64,000 bases of DNA from Maratus speciosus (lineage: Eukaryota; Arthropoda; Arachnida; Araneae; Salticidae): NCBI GenBank assembly GCA_963932465.1, contig OZ010799.1, forward strand, positions 281,862,083 through 281,926,082. Reading direction: 5' to 3'. Positions 48,005-58,190 of the stretch are shown here, one piece after another. Under the pieces are notes generated by a model. It ran no database searches, was not told the origin of the DNA, and worked only from the letters and a program-made list of their open reading frames with translations. The translations under genes and the position numbers were made by a program. The first letter of the stretch is position 1; every line of letters starts with the position of its first letter.

Positions 48005-48410
48005 AATCTGGGTTTTTTTTCTTTGACATATTTTAGTTTTGCCGCAAAGTGTGATATCTTTTGGCTAATATGATTTCAGTTTAATGGTTTTTTTTAAGCT
48101 TTTGTGGTAAATAAATTGTCAACACTGCAAAAAAGCGTTCATTGTTAAATTAGATTTAATAAAAAATATCATGATCGAAATTCGTTTAAAGCCGGTTTTC
48201 TACTTCAGATCAGATACAAATTTCCCTAACATGGTCAGGTTTTCTTTACGAAAGAAATTCTTAGATATTAAGTTTTTGCAATGTTTCGTGCAAAAAATCG
48301 TGATTGTTGGGATTTTCAGAGTAAAACTTTTACGACAAGTTTTCAGTTTTACAATGTTTGCAAATTTTTGAAATCTAACTTTTCCATTTGTTTGCCTATT
48401 TTAAAAAATA
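48005..48410 (-). pseudogene. Decayed copy of the BTB exon start, tandem unit 1
   Basis: At 48360-48410 the minus strand has a T-rich tract, AATAGGCAAACAAATGG and a frame RQMEKLDFKNL, matching the intron-exon junction at 45971-46030, including the intron sequence TTATTAATGA. After the first codons the frame is full of stops. The left part is repeated at 48540-48905. Confidence 0.5.
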
Positions 48411-48539
48411 ATACAAAAAACTTTCATTAATAACGACAAACATAAAAAAAAATAAAAAATTCATCTATTTTCTAATGAAAAGTATCTTTTAACCAATTCA
48501 ACTTAAATTCTTATTAACTATGCATAAAAGAAAACAAAA

Positions 48540-48905
48540 TTATTTTTTTCTTTCACAGATTTTAGTTTTGCCCTAAAATGTTAAATTTTATGGCTTATAT
48601 GATTTCAGTTTAATCTTTTTTTAAAGATTTTTGTGGTAAATAAACTGTCAACACTGCAAACAAGTGTTCATTGTTAAGTTAGATTAAAAAATAAATCATG
48701 ATCTAAAATTGTTTAGGGCAGGTTTTCTACTTTAGCTCAGATACTAATTTCCCTGACCTGGTCAAGTTTTCCTTACGAGAAACCAAAAATTATCAGATAC
48801 TAAGTTTTTGCGATGTTTCCAACAAAAAATCGTGATAGTTGGAATTTCCGACTGAAACATTTACGACAAGTTTTCAGTTTTACAAAGTTTGCGATTTTTG
48901 AACAC
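48540..48905 (-). repeat. Tandem unit 2 of the decayed BTB-related block
   Basis: ATTTCAGTTTAAT, GTCAACACTGCAAA, GGTTTTCTACTT and ACGACAAGTTTTCAGTTTTA repeat the order of 48060-48355 about 520 bp later. Coding potential is lost. Confidence 0.65.
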
Positions 48906-49567
48906 TGCCCGCTTGCAAAACACCCACCTACACCCCAATAAAACACCCGCGTTTTTTTAGGGTGAAATCCATTCTAAAAAATCCAATAAAACCCACGTCA
49001 AAGCGGTTTTATACGTTTTTTCGCAATTCTTGATATTATTTAATATTCAGTAAGTTTTATATTAGTTTAACCTTTTTATTTAAAGAGTTACACTATCATA
49101 TTAAAATATATTGTGGGCGTACTGCCAAATCTGACAAAGTCAAAATGAAATAATGTGCTTAAGTCTTTCAAAAGTCTATTAATATTATGAAAAAAAGGCC
49201 AAAATCAATATACATAGCTAACCATACCATTTTCGCATAGATGAAAAAGGACAAAGCCTTTTATATCAAAATTTAACAATATAAAACTTCATAATATAAG
49301 TTCTCAACTGGATACAAATTTACTTACGCACTTTTGACCATGGTTGGAGAAAATAAATAAATAAAAGTTTTTTTTTCAAAAAACCCGTTAAAAACCCAAA
49401 TAAACTTTTTGTTGTTGTTGTTTTTTTAAACCTGTTATTTTTTGTTTTGTTATATATGATATATGAGCAAGAAAAGGGATTACCATAATGAAGGTCATTC
49501 CTACCATTGTTATACATCTCTAAAAATGGCAATGGCTTTAGCACACGCATCAAAATACTTCATTATA

Positions 49568-50093
49568 CAGAGTATCTACAAAGTAGTTGTGCAAAAATAA
49601 TGATTTATTGAATGGAATTGGCAGGAAAAAAATTAGAGTACATAATGTTGTAAGATAGAAAAAATAGTTCAAGATTACCATTATCGCAATTGTTCGATGT
49701 GACTTCATTTCGCGACCCTGCAAATGTCCCATCAGTAAATCATTTCTTGCCACAGATTAGTCAGCATGTTTCCGTCGATCAAATTAATTGCAGTGCAGAT
49801 TCTTGATTTTAGTTTAAGAATGAATGCAGGAAGTGACGGCTTGTACAGTGTACACATGATCTTTTACAAAACCCCATACACTGAAATCAAGCGGTGAAAA
49901 ATCTTGTGATCGTGGTGGGCATTGAATAACACTTCCGCTTGTTAAGCGATAGCGTCAGTTATGGCACATAACGCCATATATGAATAAGCTTCGGCAGTAT
50001 TACTACTAGTCTGACTTTCAACTAGTTATTTTCATTTAATATTTCGGAAGTTCTTAACTTACGAAATGATTCAACTAACTTTTAGACACCCTG
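49568..50093 (-). mobile_element. Tc1/mariner-superfamily remnant with TA duplications
   Basis: Reading minus, the element opens CAGGGTGTCTAAAAGTTAG at 50093 and closes with the inverse of CAGAGTATCTACAAAGTAG at 49568; TA flanks both ends. At 526 bp it is an internally deleted copy. Confidence 0.75.
49690..49930 (-). pseudogene. C-terminal transposase fragment (DDE, PPRSPDLSPLDF type)
   Basis: The frame IQCPPRSQDFSPLDFSVWGF followed by VKDHVYTVQAV matches the conserved region after the second catalytic Asp of mariner-like transposases. Stops follow after about 40 codons. The rest of the protein is gone. Confidence 0.65.
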
Positions 50094-50929
50094 TATCATG
50101 TCAAATTGTTTTCCTATATCTATTACTAAAAAGTTAATTGCTCTTCATGACACATATTGCAAAAATAAAGTAAACAGTAAAAGACAGCACGAAAACTTGA
50201 ATATTCACGTTTTGTCTTTTACTATAAACTTCAACCAAACAAGTGAAATTTTAAGCTTTATGGTCTTCGATAACATATTTCTAATTTAGAATAATTTTTA
50301 TGTTGCTATAAAGACACATATAACAAATACAGACAATTGATATTTTAATGCCCATCTAAAAATCTATACACAGTGATGGCGCTGCATTAACTATCACCTA
50401 CTCCAGTTGAAGGGTGAAAATCAAGGATTACTTAAAACTCGATTTGCATATTAAAATGCAACTGGTGTGCAAAGTTATATCGTGGTAGAAACCACCTGCA
50501 GACCCGATTTCAGTGGTTGATCTGCAGTTTTCTGATTTTGTTTTTCTTCACTTAGTCCTCCATATTTTCCTACCTTTTTGTGCTGGAAAACAGAATGATA
50601 AATATACCTATCAATCACTAAAATCAGGTCTGCAGGTGGTTTTCAACAAGATATGACTTGGCAGACAAGTTGAATTTTAATATTCAAATAGAGTTCTGTC
50701 TAATTCTAGAATTTTATTCCTCAACTGGATGAGGTGATAGTCTGTGCAACGGCCTCCTGGTCTTCTACATATGTTTTAAAATTTAAATAATATCAGTGTT
50801 TTAAATTTTAAAAAGCACATTTTAATGTTTAGAAATAAATAAATTTCTGTCCTTTATTTGACATAACTTTAATTATTAGAAAAACGCATACAGAGTATTA
50901 AAATCAATTGAAGTTAATGTTAAAATACA

Positions 50930-51140
50930 CAGCCCCACTAGTGGCCGAGAGGTTCTGCTCTGAAAGCTGGTGGACGGGAGGTACTTGGTTTGAACACAAC
51001 CTCGACCGTCGTATAGTTCGGATTTTTCTGTAGTTTTCTTCGAACCATGGATTTCCTTGCGCAAATACGGGTTAGGTTCCCTTAGAAAGACCTCCAAGGA
51101 GGACACCCCCATTTGATCCAATATCTCTCGTGTAGATAAG
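50930..51140 (+). repeat. tRNA-derived SINE
   Basis: GTGGCCGAGAGGTT (50941) matches a Pol III A box of the Ser/Leu tRNA type and GGTTTGAACAC (50987) a B box. The body GCGCAAATACGGGTTAGG and AAAGACCTCCAAGGAGG resembles SINEs I associate with spider genomes. The minus-strand 100-aa open frame across it is not a gene. Confidence 0.65.
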
Positions 51141-51286
51141 TGATCATCATAAACAACACAACACGTTAAAGTACACATATTTTCGCTAAATTGACCAGTT
51201 TTAATTTAAATATTTTCGTGCAATTTGTTTTGTTGCATTCAATTAAGGAGCTGAAAATACTGAACCCCAATAGTAAAAGAGCAAAA

Positions 51287-51515
51287 TTACTTACCAACTT
51301 TGATCTTCTGACCATTTTTATCTATTTGATCTATCTCAACAAATAGGTACAGAAATTTATTTTTCAGCAGAATTGAATTGAGCTGTGAGCAGCTGATCAA
51401 TTCAACATGTGAAATTACATCGGTCTGAAAAGCAGCAATTTCTTTTCGGTCATCTCCAGTAATTCCAACTCTTATATCGAAGGAACGTTTTAAATGTTCA
51501 ATGTCGATGCAGATG
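51287..51515 (-). CDS. Candidate MATH-domain exon upstream of the BTB exon
   Basis: The minus-strand frame reads ICIDIEHLKRSFDIRVGITG, then DVISHVELISCSQLNSILL, KNKFLYLFVEIDQI and KNGQKIKVG, and closes at a consensus donor G|GTAAGT (51286). Candidate acceptor: CAGCAG just before 51515. The ELI...N.ILLKN..L.LFVEI pattern resembles the last strands of MATH domains in TDPOZ proteins. The donor phase fits the frame seen in the decayed BTB paralogues (RQM...DFK). The identity rests on weak similarity; further upstream MATH exons were not found. Confidence 0.45.
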
Positions 51516-51759
51516 CTGCTGATAAATGCATAAAGAAATTCTTTATCGACAAAACACAATACGTCCATGATGTATTATGTAATATAAACCTTCTATGGGC
51601 ACATTTGATTTCGTCTGTGAGAAGTTTTTTTTTTTGTGATTTTCCAGTAATATGCATTGCCTTTCAATATTTCGCCATCCTTATTTTTGAGATATCGCGC
51701 CATTTCAACTTCAGACATGAAAATGTTGCAGTTGAATATTTGATATCTGCTCGTTTCAG

Positions 51760-51782
51760 AACTGTGCTGATGTAGAGGAGTG
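51760..51782 (+). pseudogene. Left piece of a candidate spliced exon split by the Bel element
   Basis: TTTCAG at 51754-51759 is a good acceptor on the plus strand. The frame starting at 51760 runs into the LTR. When the 5-bp duplication is counted once it continues in frame at 58196. No family recognised. Confidence 0.35.
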
Positions 51783-52155
51783 TGATACGTTGTCATTGAG
51801 ACTGCAGGTTCGGTAAATCCAAATTATTCCATAATGCATCGAAGAATAAAAACGTCTTCATAACTTAGTTCTAATAGATTGTAAATAAAATTCGTAACTT
51901 GAATAAGTAAACACACTCTACAGTTCAAATTAAACTTCTTTCTTAAAAAACAACTATGTACATTTTATTTACAAATATATAGGTATATTAATATTATTAT
52001 TACTCTCATTTGAGAGTTCCATTATTACGGTCAGACCGGTTCAAAACAAACTTTACATCTACACTGAAAAGAAAATCGGAAAACAATAAAAGGGGGGTTG
52101 CCACAGTGCCGACTAACAGAAAATGGCAAGCATCGCCAAGTTGGCATTCTCAACA
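51783..52155 (-). repeat. 3' LTR of the Bel/Pao element
   Basis: On minus it starts TGTTGAGAATGCC and ends ACAACGTATCA, giving TG...CA ends. A TATATA box-like stretch and AATAAA (51964-51969) lie within. It differs from the other LTR at five positions. Confidence 0.95.
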
Positions 52156-52175
52156 TCCTGCCCCGGGCTGAACAC
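52156..52175 (-). promoter_or_regulatory. Polypurine-tract candidate
   Basis: The minus strand reads GGGGCAGGA directly before the 3' LTR. It is shorter and less pure than many tracts but in the right place for plus-strand priming. Confidence 0.45.
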
Positions 52176-52429
52176 TTAGTTCAGCATCTATATTAAACAA
52201 TTTAATAAACATAAGAATATACTTACATACATGACAAATTTTCAGATACATACTTACATACAGCTACAGATACAAAAGCAAAAATAATAAGAATGCTGCA
52301 ATCTACGAAAGAAAATAAAACACATGAATTGTATGAAAATTAAACAATAACAAGGGTAAATATGAGTAACAAAACAAATTAAATGTTCGATAATAGTTCT
52401 TATTTTTAGTGTAAGAATTTTAGTGTCTT

Positions 52430-53692
52430 TTAGTCCACTAAGTCCAATTCAAGATTATATAGCAATTGCACAGGTCGTTTAAGATCGCCTTTTGCAGTCT
52501 GTAATACACATGATCTGATTTTAGAGTCACGACCAAATATGAGTTCTTTAACACGACCACACTTCCACATATGTTTTGGGAGCTTTTCATCATGAATTAT
52601 CACTATATCGTTAACTTTGAACTGCGGCGATGAATTTATGTTTTTCACTTGAAAAGCAGATCTAAGTTCTAACAAATATTCGTTTCTCCACCGTTTCCAA
52701 AAGTGGTCAGTAATTTGTTGCTTATATTTATATTTTCTCGTCAACAAAATCTTATTGGATTTCTCTTGCGTACAGAATGGTAATCCATAAGAAGGTAAGG
52801 ACATTAATCGTTTACCAACTAAAAAATGAGATGGCGTTAAAGGTGATGGTTCAGCATTTTCTTCGTAGAGATAACATAAGGGACGTGAATTAATCACAGC
52901 TTCAATTTCTGTAAGTATTGTTTCTAGCTCTTCATAACGGAGACAAGTTTTTCCTAGAACCTTTTTTAAAGGTGTTTTAACTGATCTGACCATCCTTTCC
53001 CAGAAGCCGCCCCACCAGGAAGCCCTGGGAATTATAAACTTCCATATTATTTTATTCTTTCTCAAGTAATCAAAAATTTCTTGCTTAGAAATTCTTTCCC
53101 AAGCATCTTTTAACACCAAATCAGCCTTAGAAAATGTCTTGGCATTGTCACTGTACATTATTTTGCAGAAACCTCTCCTAGAGAAAAATCTTCGTAGTGC
53201 TAAGATAAAGGTTTCAGTACTTAGACTGGTGACTAACTCTAGATGTATCGCTCTGGTTACAGCACATGTGAATACGACAATATAAGCATTCCCAGTGCCT
53301 TCAGAAGTTTTATAATAAATCGGACCTGCAAAATCGACACCAGAGGTTTCAAAAACTGGTGTTTTGATGATTCTATCTTTCGGTAAAGGTTCTATTTCCA
53401 CCTTTCCAGGAATAGCATTAAGTTTTCGACATATCATACACGATCTTAAGACGGATTTTACAAATCTTCTTCCCTTTAATATAAAATACCTTTCACGAAG
53501 GTGAGCTAAAGTGACAGCTACACCAAAATGGTACATTCTTTCATGAGCATCCTTAATTAGTAATTTTACAAAATAAGATTTATTAGGAAGTATCCACGGA
53601 TGTTTTTCCTGCTCTGTAACTTCAGAAAACTGAAGTCTTCCGGATAAAACAAGTAAGTCATTTTCATCGAATTGTGGATTAAGGTTGTACAA
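52430..53692 (-). CDS. Bel/Pao integrase region (3' part of pol)
   Basis: This 420-aa frame has the H50-X4-H55-X29-C85-X2-C88 zinc site of the integrase N-terminus, then the catalytic core with D120 (in SGVDFAGPI), D182 (in MYSDNAKTF) and E232 (in GGFWERMVRS). Then come the NSRPL stretch and a DUF5641-like C-terminal domain ending LLYNLELDLVD. The triad is intact. The listed ATG is internal: the same frame continues upstream to the TAG at about 53837, so this is the tail of the polyprotein rather than a separate gene. Integrase inserts the DNA copy and makes the 5-bp duplication seen at the ends. Confidence 0.9.
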   Translation of the reverse strand: MYNLNPQFDENDLLVLSGRLQFSEVTEQEKHPWILPNKSYFVKLLIKDAHERMYHFGVAVTLAHLRERYFILKGRRFVKSVLRSCMICRKLNAIPGKVEIEPLPKDRIIKTPVFETSGVDFAGPIYYKTSEGTGNAYIVVFTCAVTRAIHLELVTSLSTETFILALRRFFSRRGFCKIMYSDNAKTFSKADLVLKDAWERISKQEIFDYLRKNKIIWKFIIPRASWWGGFWERMVRSVKTPLKKVLGKTCLRYEELETILTEIEAVINSRPLCYLYEENAEPSPLTPSHFLVGKRLMSLPSYGLPFCTQEKSNKILLTRKYKYKQQITDHFWKRWRNEYLLELRSAFQVKNINSSPQFKVNDIVIIHDEKLPKHMWKCGRVKELIFGRDSKIRSCVLQTAKGDLKRPVQLLYNLELDLVD

Positions 53693-53836
53693 AGAAGAAT
53701 CTTTATTAAGTGGTTTTTTTTGTTTAAGTGCTTCTATTTCAACTTTAAATGAAGTTTCCTGAGTTTGTTTAATCCAGTATTTTTCTGCTATTTCTATTTC
53801 TGAGGTAGTTAAAGGTCCTAAAATTTTAGGATTTTT

Positions 53837-54526
53837 CTAATTGGCATTATGAATAAAACGCATTATCCAAGCAGTAATATTATACACGCGATTTAAACTA
53901 CTGAACTTTGCCATATCAAATACTGGCTTAGGAATAGAGTTTGATTCGTTACAAAATAATGTTAAATTTGGTTTTGCTTTCATTTCATTAAAAGCTTCGG
54001 GAACCATTTCTATAGCCCTTTTTGAAGGCCACATATCTTCTGATAGTGATAACCAAGGTGGGCCGCACCACCATACATTATTACCCATTAACTTCGATAA
54101 GTTTTCCCCTCGCGTAAGCAGATCTGCAGGGTTTTCTTTTCCGGGACAATAATTCCAGTCCTTTGGATCTGTCAATGACTGAATTTCGGTTACACGATTG
54201 GAAATAAAGGGTTTCCAGTTTGTAGTAGAACCCCTAATCCAACAAATAGTTATTTCTGAGTCCGACCATAACTTTATATTTAAATTCGATATATGTAATT
54301 TTTGTTTTAAATATTTCCACATTCTAGCGGCAACTACTGCACTGATCAATTCCAGCCGTGGAATAGTTAACTTCTTGAGGGGGGCTATTCTACATTTACT
54401 CCAAACAAAACTTGTTTGAATTTCGCCAGTTAATGAAATGGAACGCAAATAAGCAACTGCTCCATACCCTTTGGGACTAGCATCACAGAATATGTGAATT
54501 TGTGAATTTTCAGAAATGTTTATCAT
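53837..54526 (-). CDS. Bel/Pao RNase H region of pol
   Basis: The frame shows D15 (IHIFCDASPKGYGA), E59 (IPRLELISAVVA) and D89 (LWSDSEITI), the acidic residues expected of retroelement RNase H, followed by PGKENPADLLTRG and a conserved WWCGPPWL stretch. It degrades the RNA strand of the hybrid. It ends at an in-frame TAG (53837-53839); the reading frame then goes on into the integrase region without a shift. Confidence 0.88.
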   Translation of the reverse strand: MINISENSQIHIFCDASPKGYGAVAYLRSISLTGEIQTSFVWSKCRIAPLKKLTIPRLELISAVVAARMWKYLKQKLHISNLNIKLWSDSEITICWIRGSTTNWKPFISNRVTEIQSLTDPKDWNYCPGKENPADLLTRGENLSKLMGNNVWWCGPPWLSLSEDMWPSKRAIEMVPEAFNEMKAKPNLTLFCNESNSIPKPVFDMAKFSSLNRVYNITAWIMRFIHNAN

Positions 54527-54550
54527 ATTAGGAAAATATTTTCGGGTTAT

Positions 54551-54934
54551 TTAAAATGTGCGTAAATGTACAACTTCTGAACACCAAGTATTCCACTCGC
54601 ATTTCAAATCTTCAGGTAATTTATTGTCCCACTCTAAACCTCTTTGCCATGTTTCTTGCAACAAGGCTTTAATACGTATTACAAATGGATTCACAAATCC
54701 TAATGGATCATAAATTTTCAGTAACATTTTAAGAACTGTTCGCTTCGTGGGATCATCGATGTAATATTCTTCAAAGGGCTGCGCATCTAACATCAAAATA
54801 TCAGATTCAGTATTCCATATCAGTCCAAGCACTTTTAAGATACTACCTGTGTTTTCCTCACTTATACCTAAGTTACCAGATTCCCACATTTCCCTAAGTT
54901 TAATAGAATTTGTTTTTAATTTCCTCAAATTCAT
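54551..54934 (-). CDS. Bel/Pao pol connection region (after RT palm)
   Basis: A 127-aa piece with VLGLIWNTESD and KIYDPLGFVNPFVIRIKALL, the signature between reverse transcriptase and RNase H in Bel/Pao (often annotated Pao peptidase A17 region). It is bounded by in-frame TAA codons on both sides: near 54943 and at 54551-54553. All three pol pieces are in one frame. Confidence 0.85.
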   Translation of the reverse strand: MNLRKLKTNSIKLREMWESGNLGISEENTGSILKVLGLIWNTESDILMLDAQPFEEYYIDDPTKRTVLKMLLKIYDPLGFVNPFVIRIKALLQETWQRGLEWDNKLPEDLKCEWNTWCSEVVHLRTF

Positions 54935-54940
54935 CCCAGC

Positions 54941-56554
54941 TTATTTAAGAATTTCAGAAGCTGTAACTGATAAATAATAAGCTTCGTTATCTAAATCTGA
55001 TCCGGAAATTAAATCATCGACATAGAGGGAATTATCTAACATATATACAACATTTGGATGTTGATCTCGATAGTTCTTTATATGATGTTTAATTGTGGCA
55101 GCCAAAATAAATGGTGAGCATGTAACGCCAAATGGTACACGTCTAAATCTTAAAATTTTGAAAAAGTTGTTTGCGTCATTATCGAACCAAAGAAATTTAA
55201 GGTAATCTCGGTCTTCTTCAGCTACAGAAATTTGAAGAAAGGCCTTTTCAGTATCTGCACAAAACGCAGTATTGAATTTTCTGAAATTAATATTAATTTC
55301 TAATAAATCGGGGTTCAAATTTGGGCCACCGTACAAACAATCATTTAATGATTTGCTATTTTCTTTTGAGGAAGCATCAACTACCATTCTAACTTTAGTT
55401 GTGGGTTTATCATCTCGCAAGACAGGTCGGTGGGGCATAAAATAACCGCTATCTACAGTTTTATTAGAACATGCTTCCACTATGTTATTTAATTCCTGTT
55501 CAAACACAATTTCTTTATATTTCTGCAATAATTCCTTATCTTTAAGCAATTTTCGATTTAAGTTAATAAATCGGTTTCTAGCATTGTTATAATTACTTCC
55601 TAAATCTCTTCTATCATCTTTCCATAACAATTTAGCTTCGTATCGGTGCTCAAGAAAATGCAAATTGTTTTCGAATTTTTCGATTATCTCTTTATCTAAT
55701 TCAGAAATATTGTCTTCGGTGTTCATCCCTAAAGTTTCTAACTCCCACAATGTTTTCAAATCATTTTGAATAGGTTTCATAACCTGAGTGGACAAGACCT
55801 CAGCTTGCTTAATCTCACTATTTTTATTTACGTCAATTGTCCCGCAGAGGGAATGCCCAAATAAATTTTCACAGACGAACAATGATTTATTTATGGGGTA
55901 TGTTTTGTCATTAATTTGATATAAATAATCAGCTCCTATTAATATATCAACATCACTATTTTCCAAATGTTCCCACGTGTCAAGACGAAATTTGGAAAGT
56001 TTTCTCTTAATTTTGATTGGAAGAGGAGGAATTTGTATCAAAGAATTGGTTATTAGCGGTGTGACTAATGCTTCAATTATTATACTACGTTTTCTGTTCG
56101 TCAAGTGAATTAGCTTTAGCTTAACGACATCATAACATCGTTCTTCAGATTTTCTCGAACCGAAAGTATAGACAATTAATTTTTCCTTTCTAATGACCTC
56201 AGGTTTTAATTTTGAAACTAAATTTTCTGTAATAAAAGTTCGATGACTAGCAGAGTCAAATAAACAAAGAGCAGTTTCTGAATTTTCACCCGCTTCCACT
56301 TTTACATGAATTGTTTGCAATATTACTTCTCTACTGATATTATTTATATTGCCTTTGCAATGAGATACGGAGGAAATAATACTACCTGAATTTTTTGATT
56401 CTTCTGTTTTTTTATTAGAATTACAAAGTATAGTATGATGATATGTTTTACCACACACTTTGCAATTTTCATTCGAAATTTTACAAAAATTCGCGATGTG
56501 AAATTTACGGAAGCATTTAAAGCACCTTCCTTCCCTTTTTAATTTTTCTCGCAT
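54941..56554 (-). CDS. Bel/Pao zinc knuckles, protease and reverse transcriptase
   Basis: Two CX2CX4HX4C knuckles lie at residues 11-24 and 31-44. A protease-like LFDSAS (D100) follows; retropepsins usually have DSG/DTG here, as Bel elements with DUF1758 often vary. The reverse transcriptase begins near VRMVVDASSKENSKSLNDCL and has FCADTEKAFLQI and YVDDL (D513, D514). The frame stops at TAA just after the palm. Another knuckle (CX2CX4HX4C) lies just upstream of the listed ATG in the same frame, at about 56570-56625, so the true frame starts further up. Confidence 0.9.
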   Translation of the reverse strand: MREKLKREGRCFKCFRKFHIANFCKISNENCKVCGKTYHHTILCNSNKKTEESKNSGSIISSVSHCKGNINNISREVILQTIHVKVEAGENSETALCLFDSASHRTFITENLVSKLKPEVIRKEKLIVYTFGSRKSEERCYDVVKLKLIHLTNRKRSIIIEALVTPLITNSLIQIPPLPIKIKRKLSKFRLDTWEHLENSDVDILIGADYLYQINDKTYPINKSLFVCENLFGHSLCGTIDVNKNSEIKQAEVLSTQVMKPIQNDLKTLWELETLGMNTEDNISELDKEIIEKFENNLHFLEHRYEAKLLWKDDRRDLGSNYNNARNRFINLNRKLLKDKELLQKYKEIVFEQELNNIVEACSNKTVDSGYFMPHRPVLRDDKPTTKVRMVVDASSKENSKSLNDCLYGGPNLNPDLLEININFRKFNTAFCADTEKAFLQISVAEEDRDYLKFLWFDNDANNFFKILRFRRVPFGVTCSPFILAATIKHHIKNYRDQHPNVVYMLDNSLYVDDLISGSDLDNEAYYLSVTASEILK

Positions 56555-56637
56555 TTCCGGAATGGTGAAAGACTTACACTTTTCAGTATCGTGATCAGTT
56601 TGATTACAAAATATGCAGTTATTTTTAATATTTGTGG

Positions 56638-57675
56638 TTAAGGCAGAAGCTGATGGAATGATTTTTTTATAATTTTTCTTATAATTTTCCTGCTTCTCAG
56701 GGATTTTTCAAAATGGTTTAATTGGACAGTGGTCTCGCGAGATTCAATTTCATCTTTAATGAAATTTATCAGCTCATTAACATCCCAGTCAGTGTTTTTA
56801 ATTCGTTTTCTATTAAATTCTAGTGCAATATCTGATGGAATAAGTTTCAGAAGAATCGGACATAACAAGTGCCCATATGAACCTGAGGCAACACCTAAAG
56901 AATTAAGATTTCTTATTTGAATTTCGCATTCATCATACAAATCTCTAAAAGCCTTAATGTTACTAGAATTTCGTACTGGTTTCAAATTTAGCAGTTTACT
57001 CATGTGACTATTTATTACCAGGTCATTACGACCAAAACGATTTTTCAATAATTCTATAGCATGAGCATAATTTTCCTTAGTCAGCGAAAAGCCTGCTATA
57101 GTATTTGCAGCACTTCCGCCCAAAAGTGACTTTAAGTAGGAAAATTTATCAATCGGAGTTAAATGTTCATTATTGTCAATCGCATTCGAAAACTGACTCC
57201 AAAATTCGAGCCATAAACACGAATCACCATAATATTTAGATATATTAAGTTTAGGAAGTTTAATCAAATTTTGATTCAGAATTTTCTGACTTTTTAGTAG
57301 AGAACTATTGTTGCTACTACTATCACTTTCAATGTCTGAAGAATCTTGTTTAGTTTCAGGAGTAACTGTGTTATCATTTAAAAATTTGGAAATTTTATAT
57401 TTCCATTCAATAATATTCTCATTATAAGATTCCGATTTCTCGATTTCTTTTTCAAATTCAGTACTTGGAACCAGTGGTTCAATTTCAGAATTTAATGATT
57501 TTAAAGTTTTCATTTTGTCATTCAATTGCTGTTTAAAAAGATCCAGCTGTGATTTTCTATTTTCAAGCTCTAATTCTTGTGTATTATCTAATAAATCCCT
57601 TATTTTATCAAATATTTTCGTAGTTTGACTACGAATCGTAGCTCTTTTTTTTTTCAAAGTTTCGTAATCCATCAT
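56638..57675 (-). CDS. Bel/Pao Gag (DUF1759-type)
   Basis: The 345-aa frame starts MMDYETLKKKRATIRSQ with a coiled-coil-like N-terminal half (to about residue 75), an acidic Ser-rich linker, then LPKLNISKYYGDSCLWLEFW and NEHLTPIDKFSYLKSLLGG, the DUF1759 core of Bel/Pao Gag. The last ~25 residues (Lys/Ile-rich) are out of frame: a shift near 56697 separates them from the pol frame, which resumes with the first zinc knuckle. Gag forms the particle that packages the RNA. Confidence 0.88.
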   Translation of the reverse strand: MMDYETLKKKRATIRSQTTKIFDKIRDLLDNTQELELENRKSQLDLFKQQLNDKMKTLKSLNSEIEPLVPSTEFEKEIEKSESYNENIIEWKYKISKFLNDNTVTPETKQDSSDIESDSSSNNSSLLKSQKILNQNLIKLPKLNISKYYGDSCLWLEFWSQFSNAIDNNEHLTPIDKFSYLKSLLGGSAANTIAGFSLTKENYAHAIELLKNRFGRNDLVINSHMSKLLNLKPVRNSSNIKAFRDLYDECEIQIRNLNSLGVASGSYGHLLCPILLKLIPSDIALEFNRKRIKNTDWDVNELINFIKDEIESRETTVQLNHFEKSLRSRKIIRKIIKKSFHQLLP

Positions 57676-57793
57676 AAAATAAAGAATTCAATTTATTCGA
57701 TACAGTTCAGTTAATAAATGTATTCATAATTCTATTTATTCAATATAATTTAATTTGAGGTACTTACCTCAATCGATGATGAAATCCAGACAT

Positions 57794-57811
57794 CCTGGAG
57801 CTTTGACGCCA
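57794..57811 (-). promoter_or_regulatory. Primer-binding-site candidate
   Basis: On minus, TGGCGTCAAAGCTCCAGG begins six bases after the 5' LTR. A TGG start is expected for pairing with a tRNA CCA end; which tRNA is not decided. Confidence 0.55.
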
Positions 57812-57817
57812 GAAAAA

Positions 57818-58190
57818 TGATACGTTGTCATTGAGACTGCAGGTTCGGTAAATCCAAATTATTCCATAATGCATCGAAGAATAAAAACGTCTTCATAACT
57901 TAGTTCTAATATATTGTAAATAAAATTCGTAACTTGAATAAGTAAACACACTCTACAGTTCAAATTAAACTTCTTTCTTAAAAAAAAACTATGTACATTT
58001 TATTTACAAATATATAGGTATATTAATATTATTATTACTCTCATTTGAGAGTTCCATTATTACCGTCAGACCGGTTCAAAACAAACTTTACATCTACACT
58101 GAAAAGAAAATCGGAAAACAATAAAAAGGGGGTTGCCACAGTGCCGACTAACAGAAAATGGCAAGCATCGTCAAGTTGGCATTCTCAACA
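57818..58190 (-). repeat. 5' LTR of the Bel/Pao element
   Basis: Same length as the 3' LTR, with five substitutions. Followed on plus by the second GAGTG. Confidence 0.95.

Larger units (their letters stand above)
51783..58190 (-). mobile_element. Bel/Pao LTR retrotransposon, complete but with broken frames
   Basis: Two 373-bp LTRs differ at five positions (about 1.3%). GAGTG is duplicated exactly at 51778-51782 and 58191-58195. On the minus strand the order is 5' LTR, primer site, gag, zinc knuckles and protease, reverse transcriptase, RNase H, integrase, 3' LTR, the Bel/Pao order. There is no room for env (275 bp between integrase and LTR). The coding region has one frameshift and three in-frame stops, so this copy should not move by itself. 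Confidence 0.95.

Noticed and set aside
49320..49753. Two minus-strand ORFs next to the mariner relic
   Set aside because: No conserved motif; one overlaps the transposase remnant in a decayed frame.
50876..51178. 100-aa minus-strand protein
   Set aside because: It lies antisense to the tRNA-derived SINE and has no domain.
52156..52429. Envelope gene downstream of integrase
   Set aside because: Only about 275 bp separate integrase from the LTR, with no open frame of suitable length.
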